NCBI RefSeq assembly: GCF_018449435.1
Contig: NZ_JAHCMU010000019.1
Span: 41,968 to 105,967 of the forward strand
From: Flagellimonas sp. 389
GTDB taxonomy: Bacteria > Bacteroidota > Bacteroidia > Flavobacteriales > Flavobacteriaceae
DNA: 64,000 nt
Direction: 5' to 3'
Shown here: piece by piece, positions 35,263 to 43,977 of the stretch
Position numbering within the stretch: the first letter of the stretch is position 1
How the letters are laid out: every line of letters starts with the position of its first letter
Translations under genes and position numbers: made by a program
Notes under the pieces: generated by a model
Database searches by the model: none
Seen by the model: the letters and a program-made list of their open reading frames with translations, nothing else
What the model was told of the DNA's origin: nothing

Positions 35263-36933
35263 CTAAGAAAAATTATAATATTCCAACGCTTGTTCCTTTG
35301 TTATGTATCCGTTCTTTAAATCTCGCTTTACTTTTTCTAAAGGTCTATTTTCAGGATTCCCATAACCACCTCCTGTAGCTGTTACCAATTTCACCTTGTC
35401 ACCTTTGTTCAGCTTTACGTTGGTCACGATATTGTACTGTTCTTCGATACCATCTGTTCGTATGACCGTAAAATAATTGTAACTGCCTTCTTTACCTTCG
35501 TTGAGCCCCCAGGTTGGAATAGAATATCCCAGAAATGCTCCTGTTAAATAGGCTTCATCTGACAATACCTTGAATGTTAGATATTGTCCATTTCCACCTT
35601 GAAACTCTCCATATCCGCCACCTTCGTTATGGAACGCATACTCTTCTACGACCACACCATATTTTCGTTCCCTTGTTTCCGCAGGAATATTATACGATTC
35701 GCCATGAGCGTAAGAGAACTGTCCACGATTTCCATCATGAAAAGCACATCCGCCCCAACCCCCTGAAAGCGGTTCGGCCTGCACATAAAACTCATTGGTT
35801 ACTGGGTGGATTCCAGAAATATAAGTCACACAGACTGACCTAAAATGACCGGCCGGAAGTTTTTCTGGGACTACAGGCCCCAATGTTTTTAGCAGTAAAT
35901 CTATTGCTGCCAAAAACACTTCATAGTAAACGGATATTGGAGCAGGTGACTTGGCACTCACAATCGTATTTTCTGGGCAAATTAGTTTTACGTGTTTGAA
36001 AGACCCGTTGTTGGCGGGTAACGTTGGGGTTGTTATGGCCTTAAAAGCTGCTCTTACCGCAGTTTCCAACCCCGTTCTTGACAAATTCAAGGGACCTTTT
36101 AGCTGTTCGTGTGACCCGGTAAAATCACAGGTCATATCCTCATCGGAGATTGTTATTTTCAATTTTAACGGAAAAGGGCCATTACCAAAACCATCATTTT
36201 CTATCCATCCTGTGTTTTCATAGACGCCATTTGGAATTTTTTGCAACTCTTTTAAACTTATGCGCTCCCCATATTCCATAAATTCTTCAGCCGCTTGTTT
36301 ATAAGCTTCCAAGCCATATTTTTCAATGAGCTTGATAATTCTTTCTGCTCCCACGTCATTTGCTGCAATACCAGAAAATAAATCCCCCAAGGTACTTTTA
36401 GGAAGCCTAACATTTGCTTCCAACATCTTTATTACAGCTTGGTTAAGCCTACCTTCTTCTTTCACTTTAATAAAAGGAAAGTGCATGCCCTCTTGGTAGA
36501 TTTCTGTTGACACCGTCGATACCGAACCAGGATTTGTACCACCTATATCCGTCCAATGTGCTTTGTTCACCGTAAAGGCCACCCGTTCTCCTTTATAGAA
36601 AATTGGGGTGATCAGGGCGATGTCCGATAAATGTGTTCCGCCTCCGGCATAGGGCGTGTTGGCCATAATAACATCTCCCTCTTTCAAAGGATCGTCTTTG
36701 TCAAATCGTTCTAAGGTTTCTTCTACCACAAGACTCATCGCCGCTAAAAATGTAATTACCCCGTTACCTTGTGCCAATAATCGGCCTTCACCATCTGTAA
36801 TTCCTACAGCATAATCCAATGCTTCGTAAATAATGGGGCTCATACTGGTTCGCTGAATGGTCTCGAACATGGCCTCACCAATTGAGATTAAGGAATCTTG
36901 AATAATATCTGATGTAAATTTGTCTAGGCTCAT
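35263..36933 (-). CDS. hyuB: Hydantoinase B / oxoprolinase subunit
   Basis: A 556-residue member of the hydantoinase B/5-oxoprolinase family. Characteristic stretches: DPLKEGDVIMANTPYAGGGT, HWTDIGGTNPGSVS, YTGSHEQLKGPLNLS-like (CDFTGSHEQLKGPLNLS), and GGWGGCAFHDGNRG. Works with HyuA in ATP-dependent opening of a cyclic amide such as N-methylhydantoin or 5-oxoproline; the related acetone/acetophenone carboxylases share the fold, so the exact reaction is uncertain. 2 bases separate it from hyuA. Cytoplasmic. Confidence 0.93.
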   Translation of the reverse strand: MSLDKFTSDIIQDSLISIGEAMFETIQRTSMSPIIYEALDYAVGITDGEGRLLAQGNGVITFLAAMSLVVEETLERFDKDDPLKEGDVIMANTPYAGGGTHLSDIALITPIFYKGERVAFTVNKAHWTDIGGTNPGSVSTVSTEIYQEGMHFPFIKVKEEGRLNQAVIKMLEANVRLPKSTLGDLFSGIAANDVGAERIIKLIEKYGLEAYKQAAEEFMEYGERISLKELQKIPNGVYENTGWIENDGFGNGPFPLKLKITISDEDMTCDFTGSHEQLKGPLNLSRTGLETAVRAAFKAITTPTLPANNGSFKHVKLICPENTIVSAKSPAPISVYYEVFLAAIDLLLKTLGPVVPEKLPAGHFRSVCVTYISGIHPVTNEFYVQAEPLSGGWGGCAFHDGNRGQFSYAHGESYNIPAETRERKYGVVVEEYAFHNEGGGYGEFQGGNGQYLTFKVLSDEAYLTGAFLGYSIPTWGLNEGKEGSYNYFTVIRTDGIEEQYNIVTNVKLNKGDKVKLVTATGGGYGNPENRPLEKVKRDLKNGYITKEQALEYYNFS

Positions 36934-36935
36934 AA

Positions 36936-38996
36936 TTAGTGTACTTTACTGATTACAATATTGGCATATTCATCAATTATAAACTGATGATCTGGGGGAA
37001 CTACCGTTGATGTGGAGTGTTCTATAATAATTGCTGGACCAGAAACAATCATTTCCGGGGCTAACTTCTCTCGGTCAAAAAAGCTGCTTTTATGTATTCC
37101 CAACTCGTCAAAATCTACTTTTTCGGTAGCAATTAAAGCGTCCTTGATCGAACTCTTTTTTGATTCAACTTTGGCAATGACAGGTTTGTTCACAATAACT
37201 TCTGCGACAAGGTGATAGTTGACAATTTCAATTTTGGTATCGGTCAGGCTAAAGGCATATCTCTTCTTGTGCAATTGATGAAAACTCTTCTCGATTTCAT
37301 CCATTTTCAAATCATCTAAATCAGTCAACCCTAGTTTCACCGAATGTTCTTGACCAGCATAGCGCAGGTCTAAATAATACTCAAATGTGATATCTCCTTT
37401 ATTGTAAGCATCTCTCTCATAAGCCGCTATTGCTTCATTCTTCATTTCCTGAAAGACATTCTTCACTATTGAAAAATTATCAGCGTTCAAATCCATCACA
37501 TCGGTGCGGATATAATCCCTTCTCAAATCGGACATTAGCATTCCAAATGCCGAAAAAACTCCAGCATTTAATGGAACAATTACCTCTGGCATTTGTAGTT
37601 CTTCGGCCAGATAGACTCCGTGCATTGGGCCGCCTCCGCCTATAACAACAAGTGAAAAATCCCTTGGGTCATATCCCTTGTTAACGGATACACTTTTTAG
37701 TGCGTTTATCATGTTGGAATTTGCCACACGTATAACTCCACGAGCGACTTCTCCTAAAGTCATATTCAACTCTTTACAAAGTGGTTTCGCTGCTTTTTCT
37801 AAACTATCAAAGTCTGGTTTTAACTCACCTCCTAGAAAATAATCTTTATGTATTCTGTTACATACGACATTCGCATCCGTTGTCGTGAAATCAGAACCTC
37901 CTTTTCCATAAGAGGAAGGGCCCGGATTGGCAGCTGCACTTTTTGGACCGACACGCATTTTACCTCCATCATCCAACCAGGCAATACTTCCCCCGCCATT
38001 GCCAATTTCAACTATATCGATTACGGGCGTAAGTATGGGGAATCCTGCCTGTGTTTTTGTCCTTTCAATATTATAAGTGGTGACTATTTTCGGTACACCA
38101 TTTTCGATTAAGGAACATTTAGCCGTTGTACCACCAATGTCTAATACCAACAAGTTTTTTTTACCGATAGTCCTACCCAAAACAACCGCTCCGAGCATAC
38201 CACTTGCCGGCCCAGACTCTATCAAAGTAATCGGATTCGTCTTTACATCTTCAACAGTAGTAATACCGCCATTGGACTGCATGACATAAAGGTTATTTTT
38301 ATACCCCAGTTTTTGTAAATGATGGGTTAGATTGTTCAAGTACTTAGTCGCTATGGGTTTTACATAAGCAGAAAGTACTGTGGAACTTGTACGTTCATAT
38401 TCTCTCCATTCCCGTGTGACTTCGTGCGAGGTTATAACTTCGAACTGAGGATATTTGGAGCGTATATATGCAGCCAATTTCTTCTCGTGAATTGGATTTT
38501 TATATCCATGCAAAAAACAGATGGCAATAGCTTCAACATTTTCTTTGACAAACTCGTCGATATGCTTATCTACTTCAGATTCATCAAGAGGTGTAATAAC
38601 CTCGCCAAGATAATTGATACGTTCCTTTACCTCTTGTCTCAAATATCGTTCAACAAATGGTTCCTCTTTCTTAAAGTTGAAATTGTACAAATCTGGTCGT
38701 GTCCCTCTGGCAATTTCCAGAACATCTCTAAAGCCTTCGGTAGTTATTAACGCTGTTTTAGAACCTTTCCGTTCTGTTATGGCATTAATTACTACAGTTG
38801 TACCATGGGCGAAAAAATCGATAGTATTTAAATCTAAATCTATTTTTTTGATAGTATTTAAGATTCCTTTTTCGAATTCTCCCGGAGTTGTACTCGATTT
38901 GGATACTTCAACATTTTTAACTTCTTTGGTTGTTCTGTCATAATCAAAGAACACAAGATCGGTAAAGGTTCCTCCTATATCTGTTGCGACTCTCAT
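36936..38996 (-). CDS. hyuA: Hydantoinase A / oxoprolinase subunit
   Basis: A 686-residue ATP-dependent hydrolase subunit. It opens with the phosphate-binding loop MRVATDIGGTFTDLVFF and has HGTTVVINAITERKG, a second nucleotide loop LVLDIGGTTAKCSLIENG, GGGSIAWLDDGG, and VVIGGGGPMHGVYLAEEL, all typical of the hydantoinase A family. It activates the ring amide by phosphorylation while HyuB completes ring opening. Encoded between the MDR oxidoreductase and HyuB with only a few bases between them, so all are one transcript. Which hydantoin-like compound it handles cannot be read from sequence. Confidence 0.93.
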   Translation of the reverse strand: MRVATDIGGTFTDLVFFDYDRTTKEVKNVEVSKSSTTPGEFEKGILNTIKKIDLDLNTIDFFAHGTTVVINAITERKGSKTALITTEGFRDVLEIARGTRPDLYNFNFKKEEPFVERYLRQEVKERINYLGEVITPLDESEVDKHIDEFVKENVEAIAICFLHGYKNPIHEKKLAAYIRSKYPQFEVITSHEVTREWREYERTSSTVLSAYVKPIATKYLNNLTHHLQKLGYKNNLYVMQSNGGITTVEDVKTNPITLIESGPASGMLGAVVLGRTIGKKNLLVLDIGGTTAKCSLIENGVPKIVTTYNIERTKTQAGFPILTPVIDIVEIGNGGGSIAWLDDGGKMRVGPKSAAANPGPSSYGKGGSDFTTTDANVVCNRIHKDYFLGGELKPDFDSLEKAAKPLCKELNMTLGEVARGVIRVANSNMINALKSVSVNKGYDPRDFSLVVIGGGGPMHGVYLAEELQMPEVIVPLNAGVFSAFGMLMSDLRRDYIRTDVMDLNADNFSIVKNVFQEMKNEAIAAYERDAYNKGDITFEYYLDLRYAGQEHSVKLGLTDLDDLKMDEIEKSFHQLHKKRYAFSLTDTKIEIVNYHLVAEVIVNKPVIAKVESKKSSIKDALIATEKVDFDELGIHKSSFFDREKLAPEMIVSGPAIIIEHSTSTVVPPDHQFIIDEYANIVISKVH

Positions 38997-39004
38997 AATG
39001 CTAG

Positions 39005-40009
39005 TTATTTATTGGTGACCCTAACCACAATTTTTCCTACCTGCTGATTCGAAAGCATATATTCATAAGCCTTTCTGTAATCCTCAAAATCAAAAACTTT
39101 ACTCACGATGGGTTTTAGAGTTCCTTTTTCAATTCTTTCTAAGACATAGGTCTTACATTCGTTTAGTTTATCAATGTTTTCCACATGGTTGAACTGGGAG
39201 TAAGCATCCATCACGGCTTTCTTTCTGATTAGCGGAACCAATGGATATGGTGTTGGATTTGGGTCTAACAATCCATAAATAATAACTACTGCTCCTGTTG
39301 ATAGGGCATCTAAATATTCGTTACAAAAATTTCCGGCAATTGGATCATATACAAAGCTGACACCTTCTCCTTCGGTTAATTCCAACAGTCTTTTCTCGAC
39401 AGACTCCTCATTTGATATGATAAGATGGTCTATACCCTGTTCCTCAAGTTCTTTCCGTTTAACACTTGTTCTGGTAGAACCTATGACGGTTGCTCCCGCA
39501 TCTTTTGCCAATTCAAAGCAACCATAGCCGGCTGAACTTGAAATCGCGGGAACAAAAACATTATCCCCTTTCTTTACATTGCCAACATGAAATAAAGCAA
39601 AATACGCTGTAGAGTATTGCATCCAAATGGAGCAAGCTTCTTCAACGGTTAAATTTTCTGGAGCCTTGGTCAAATAATCTTGTGGCACAACGGCATATTC
39701 TCCTTGCACACCATATTTTGCAGTGTTGAACGGTATGGAGGTAACCCTATCACCAACTTTAAAATCAGTTACATTGGCGCCAACTTTAACAACTTCTCCT
39801 GTTGCTTCTGACCCAATTCGTGAAGGAAAATCAGGTAATGTCGTATGAAAGCCTTGGTAATGGAGTACATCGGCCCTGTTAAGGGCAAAAGCATCGACCT
39901 TGAACAAGACTTCGTCATTTACAGGATCTTCCATGGTTATATGCTCAAGAGCTAATACATCTAACTCTCCTGTTTCATGAAATTGTATTATTTTACAGTT
40001 TATGCTCAT
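39005..40009 (-). CDS. MDR-family zinc-free oxidoreductase (quinone-oxidoreductase-like)
   Basis: A 334-residue medium-chain dehydrogenase/reductase. The N-terminal GroES-like part is IIQFHETGELDVLALEHI to GSEATGEVVKVGANVTDFKV. The Rossmann NADPH part has PAISSSAGYGCFELAKDAGA and RTSVKRKELEEQGIDHLI. Without the Cys/His zinc-ligand set it belongs to the quinone-oxidoreductase-like side of the family. In this operon it may reduce or oxidise an intermediate of the imported compound. Lies 8 bases from hyuA and 90 bases from the TonB receptor gene. Confidence 0.88.
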   Translation of the reverse strand: MSINCKIIQFHETGELDVLALEHITMEDPVNDEVLFKVDAFALNRADVLHYQGFHTTLPDFPSRIGSEATGEVVKVGANVTDFKVGDRVTSIPFNTAKYGVQGEYAVVPQDYLTKAPENLTVEEACSIWMQYSTAYFALFHVGNVKKGDNVFVPAISSSAGYGCFELAKDAGATVIGSTRTSVKRKELEEQGIDHLIISNEESVEKRLLELTEGEGVSFVYDPIAGNFCNEYLDALSTGAVVIIYGLLDPNPTPYPLVPLIRKKAVMDAYSQFNHVENIDKLNECKTYVLERIEKGTLKPIVSKVFDFEDYRKAYEYMLSNQQVGKIVVRVTNK

Positions 40010-40099
40010 GTTTTTGATTTAAAATTAGAAATAGGTTAATCTACCTTCATACCTAAACCTAGGCATGTAGTACTTATATTTAGTGTTCTACTGTTTTTT

Positions 40100-42502
40100 T
40101 TAGAAACTATAGGACAAGTCGACCCCTACTGTAATAGGTGTATTCGGAAATCTTAAATTATTGAAGCCAAATTCTGCTGTTGGGAAAAACTCTTGATTGA
40201 ATTGCGTATCGAATATATTATTTGCCCAAATGGTTACCCCTATGTTGTTAAAGCGAAATTTTGCCCGCGCATTGACAAGTGTGTATGGGTCTTGTTTATA
40301 TTCCTCTAAAGGGTCCCAATATAATGTACCTCGGCTATCAGCATTGGCAAACAAAGCTACGCCAGATTTCTCGCTGAAATCAATATTTGCATTGACTCCT
40401 ATTTGGAACGTACTTTTTACGGTAAAGGGGGATGTGTTTCCGCTGACGTCCACCTCCTCATTTGTCTCATAATCAAATGCAGCGGCATTGGTAAGCAAGT
40501 TATAAGTGCCTTCTTTAATTTCCCCATCATTGAATCCCAGACTTGCAAAAAAGTCAAGGTTGTTGGTCGCCCTAAATTTTAATTCAGATTCAAAACCGGA
40601 AATCTTTGCTTCTTCAAAATTATAGATACCCAAAATTGAAGGTGTCAATGGGATAAACGTGTATTGTTGTTGGTTGCTGAAATTGATATAATAAAAGGCA
40701 TTGTTAAAGATAATCCTATCGTTTAAAAAGCTTGTTTTTAATCCTATTTCAAAATTATCAGTGAATTCAGGCTCATATTCCTTATCAAATTTCACCGTTG
40801 GTTCTGAATTAAAACCTCCACTACGATAACCACGACCGTAATTGGCGTATGCCAGAACTTTTTCCGATGCAGCGTAAGCTATCGAAAATTTAGGTTGCAC
40901 CACCGTAATATCATTTTCTATAGAAGTATTGGTGATACGGGAATCATTGGTCAATTTATCGTTATCGACCCGTATTCCTCCAGATAGTGTGAGTTTGTCA
41001 GACACATGAAAATCCAAAAAAGCAAATGCCGCTAGCGTTTGAATGGTGTTGTCATCATCATTACCCACTAAAGGTTCATCACTATAATCGGCATTTTCGG
41101 CAGACGCATCCACAAATCCACCTTCATAATATGTACGGTTTAAAAAAGTAGAGGTATTCAGGTAACGCTTACTGTTCTGGAAGAGCGTACCAAAAGTGTA
41201 ATCTATCAACTGGTTTTCTCCACCATTTGAAGTTAATCGGAATTCTTGGTTAAAAGTATCCGAATCGGAAACTTGTGATACTTTGCTAAAGGCGTACTGT
41301 GAATAATCGTTTTCACCAACATAAAACCTTCTGGTAGCATTGAACGAGGTTACCGATTGAAATCTGGCTTTCTTAAGGTTACCTTCGACTTTAAGGCTGC
41401 TTAATGAATTGGACAACTCGGAATCACCTTGTACATCCCCAAAAGGCTCACTTGAATTGTCGTCGTCTGCAAGCACTGGAATCGATGGATCAAAAATATC
41501 GGTTTTTGTCACATAATAGTTTCCGCCCGCATCCACTCTAAAATTATCTTGAACATAGGTCGCTGACCATCTTGGACCGAAACGATATTTAAGCTTTGCC
41601 CTTATGTTGAATTCATCGTAAAAGTCAACGGTCTCATTCAAAAACGTATTGTTAATTAGACCATCGAACGTTTCATAATTTCCAGCTACGCTATAATAAA
41701 GCTTATTCTTCACAATGGCTCCCGAAGAAGACAGTCCTGCACCCAATAAACCACCATTCCCTGCATTGGTCATCACCTTTGTCTTGTTGGTATTGGTAGG
41801 TTCCTTAGTAACGATATTAATTGCACCCGCAATTGCGTTTTTCCCATACAAGGTACCTTGTGGCCCCTTTACAAACTCTAACAGTTCAGTATCATAAAGT
41901 GTCATATTCATGGCGCTAGCGTCTGGTAAGGTCATACCGTCAATTACTACCGCAACAGGAGATTCTGCATTTCTTATTTGGGAAATACCGCGTACCGTTA
42001 AAAAATTCACCCCGGGTTGCTGTGCTTGATTAAAGGTAACATTGGAAATTTGGGACGTAAATGTTTGTATATTGTCTATTCCGCTAGTCTCTATGGTTTC
42101 AGCATTGATTGCCACAGTGGTTTCTGGCAAACTTTGTATGGCTTGGGTCCTAACACGTGCCTTACTGGCAACGGAGGAAAATCCCTGAATAGTAACATTT
42201 TCCAACTGGTTAGGAGTAGGTTGCAGTTGAATGTTCAGGTAATCGCTATCTATACTTACGGTCTTTGTTTCAAACCCTAAATAAGATACGGTCAGTTCTT
42301 GTGTCGTCTCACTGATCAAAATAACAAATTCACCATTGAAATCCGAAATGACCCCATTCTCGGTATTACCGCCCTCCAGAATGGTTGCGCCAGGAAGCGG
42401 GTTGCCGGACTCATCAAGAACTTCGCCCCCAATATCTTTTTTTGTTTGTCCGCAAACCGATAAGGACACAATGCATAGTATGCATAAGATTAGATTCTTC
42501 AT
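40100..42502 (-). CDS. TonB-dependent outer-membrane receptor
   Basis: About 800 residues from the ATG at 42502, which opens a signal peptide (cleavage near VCGQ). The in-frame ATG at 42547 would add 15 residues ahead of it. A CarboxypepD_reg-like domain (about 20-105; VLDESGNPLPGATILEGG, SYLGFETKT) precedes the plug (INAETIETSGIDNIQTFTSQ, YGKNAIAGAINIVTKEP) and barrel; the C-terminus ends VDLSYSF. There is no SusD partner and no STN domain, so this is a classical small-molecule receptor. As first gene of the hyu operon it should import the substrate across the outer membrane. Confidence 0.93.
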   Translation of the reverse strand: MKNLILCILCIVSLSVCGQTKKDIGGEVLDESGNPLPGATILEGGNTENGVISDFNGEFVILISETTQELTVSYLGFETKTVSIDSDYLNIQLQPTPNQLENVTIQGFSSVASKARVRTQAIQSLPETTVAINAETIETSGIDNIQTFTSQISNVTFNQAQQPGVNFLTVRGISQIRNAESPVAVVIDGMTLPDASAMNMTLYDTELLEFVKGPQGTLYGKNAIAGAINIVTKEPTNTNKTKVMTNAGNGGLLGAGLSSSGAIVKNKLYYSVAGNYETFDGLINNTFLNETVDFYDEFNIRAKLKYRFGPRWSATYVQDNFRVDAGGNYYVTKTDIFDPSIPVLADDDNSSEPFGDVQGDSELSNSLSSLKVEGNLKKARFQSVTSFNATRRFYVGENDYSQYAFSKVSQVSDSDTFNQEFRLTSNGGENQLIDYTFGTLFQNSKRYLNTSTFLNRTYYEGGFVDASAENADYSDEPLVGNDDDNTIQTLAAFAFLDFHVSDKLTLSGGIRVDNDKLTNDSRITNTSIENDITVVQPKFSIAYAASEKVLAYANYGRGYRSGGFNSEPTVKFDKEYEPEFTDNFEIGLKTSFLNDRIIFNNAFYYINFSNQQQYTFIPLTPSILGIYNFEEAKISGFESELKFRATNNLDFFASLGFNDGEIKEGTYNLLTNAAAFDYETNEEVDVSGNTSPFTVKSTFQIGVNANIDFSEKSGVALFANADSRGTLYWDPLEEYKQDPYTLVNARAKFRFNNIGVTIWANNIFDTQFNQEFFPTAEFGFNNLRFPNTPITVGVDLSYSF

Positions 42503-42553
42503 TTTTAAAGTTTTTGAGTTAGTTGAAACAAACCTATACATACACAAACATTA

Positions 42554-42611
42554 ATTCCATCATTCCTATTATTTTTATATTAATTTTTTAAAATAGGAAT
42601 TTAAATGGAAT
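42554..42611. promoter_or_regulatory. Nested inverted repeats in the divergent promoter (candidate operator)
   Basis: Two half-sites are mirrored. ATTCCAT at 42554-42560 and ATTCCTATT at 42562-42570 face AATAGGAAT at 42592-42600 and ATGGAAT at 42605-42611. The block lies between the start of the TonB receptor operon and the divergent unknown gene at 42648, an ideal place to control both. Confidence 0.65.
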
Positions 42612-42647
42612 ATAGCTAATTTTGAGAGAGTTATAGATTTTAAACAA

Positions 42648-43970
42648 ATGAACGTTAGAGGAATTCAAATTTCAAAAGGCTTTATGCTAAGTCTTCATGA
42701 AGAACTTTTAACTGTTTTTTCGAAATATTATTCCATAGAAACAAAAACGCTTACCGTGTTTCAACTATATGGTTTTGGCAGTTACGATGAAGGGCGTCCG
42801 AGCCTAAAAGGGTTTATAACGGAAATCACAGGGCAATGGATCAATGGAAAATATTTGTATAACAAAATCCGGGAAGTTGAACGTGGGAATAGTAAAAATG
42901 TAAAACTACGAAGGGATTACTTATCTCTATTGATTCTTGCTGCGGGTTATGACAATTATGGCCAATATCTCAATAATTCCCCTTTTATAAGCGCAGCTAT
43001 TCGAAAAGAGGAAGGGAGCAATTTTGATGAAACCTCAACGGATACGGAAGCACTCTATTATGTTGGGTATTATGTAGAAGACAGGCAGTATTATATCAAA
43101 TCCAAATTCACCATCTATAAAATGAAAACGGCATCTTGGGAGATTTTATACTGGGAAAAGAATTACGAACCAACGTTTTACACCTATTTTGGAAAATGCG
43201 TACCAACAGGCGAAAGTGCTTTATCCTTTTATTTCAGCAAAGATAACTCTAGCTTGAACAAGGAGTGTTTTGTTAACATATTCTACGGAAATAACATGCA
43301 AACAAAGCCTGTATTGTTGGGAGCCTATTGCGGTTTTGACCGAAGCAATAATCCCGTTATTGGAAAATTGGTCTTTGAACAGGTAAATGATGCCGAAGAA
43401 CAAAATCAAAAAGTAAGAAATAAGGACGTAAATCCTATTTTTCATCATTATCTATATTCGCAACGAATGGAGGTAGACGGCATTCTGCCTCATAAAGATT
43501 CAGACCTTTCTGTTTCTTTGAACAGACTTGAAATCGTCAACTTTTTGATAGGTGATTATCTTGGGTTCTATTTGGACAAAAACAACTATTTGATTCCGAT
43601 TTCTTTTGATGTGTTGAACGAGCTGGGCGAATTAAAATTTAAGGTCAACAACACTAATTTTAGAGGAATTGGTCGAATCAGCAGAACCGAGAACTACTTG
43701 ATATCAGAATTTAGCGAAAAGAACAACTCGTATTCACAATTCTCCTTGCAAGTTCAGCCTTTAGAAAGAGATTTGTTCCTAGGTCATATGCTGGTATACT
43801 CGGGGGCAAATGTCCTAAACGGCAGGGTGTTACTTTGGAAGAAAAACAAAAAATTGAAAAAGTTTATGGAAAAAAATAAAGAGTTCTACTTAAATAAGAC
43901 CGATCTGGAAGATTTTTTAAACATTAAAATTTCGGAATATCTCGAGATTCATATTCCCGATACGGTTTAA
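42648..43970 (+). CDS. Unknown protein, candidate novel transcriptional regulator
   Basis: A 440-residue soluble protein with no signal peptide or membrane helix. I do not recognise the family. The first 110 residues look all-helical and resemble the N-terminal helical regions of Bacteroidota regulators in which a SxxTLxR-like helix is followed by a helix such as LSLLILAAGYDNYGQYL. The remainder alternates beta-like segments (EALYYVGYYVEDRQYYIKS, IFYGNNMQTKPVLLGAYCGF) and may be a ligand-sensing domain. It is divergent from the hyu operon across an inverted-repeat block, and ends 7 bases before the convergent histidine kinase stop. A DNA-binding role is inferred from context and weak helical pattern only. 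Confidence 0.55.
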   Translation: MNVRGIQISKGFMLSLHEELLTVFSKYYSIETKTLTVFQLYGFGSYDEGRPSLKGFITEITGQWINGKYLYNKIREVERGNSKNVKLRRDYLSLLILAAGYDNYGQYLNNSPFISAAIRKEEGSNFDETSTDTEALYYVGYYVEDRQYYIKSKFTIYKMKTASWEILYWEKNYEPTFYTYFGKCVPTGESALSFYFSKDNSSLNKECFVNIFYGNNMQTKPVLLGAYCGFDRSNNPVIGKLVFEQVNDAEEQNQKVRNKDVNPIFHHYLYSQRMEVDGILPHKDSDLSVSLNRLEIVNFLIGDYLGFYLDKNNYLIPISFDVLNELGELKFKVNNTNFRGIGRISRTENYLISEFSEKNNSYSQFSLQVQPLERDLFLGHMLVYSGANVLNGRVLLWKKNKKLKKFMEKNKEFYLNKTDLEDFLNIKISEYLEIHIPDTV

Positions 43971-43977
43971 AAACAAT

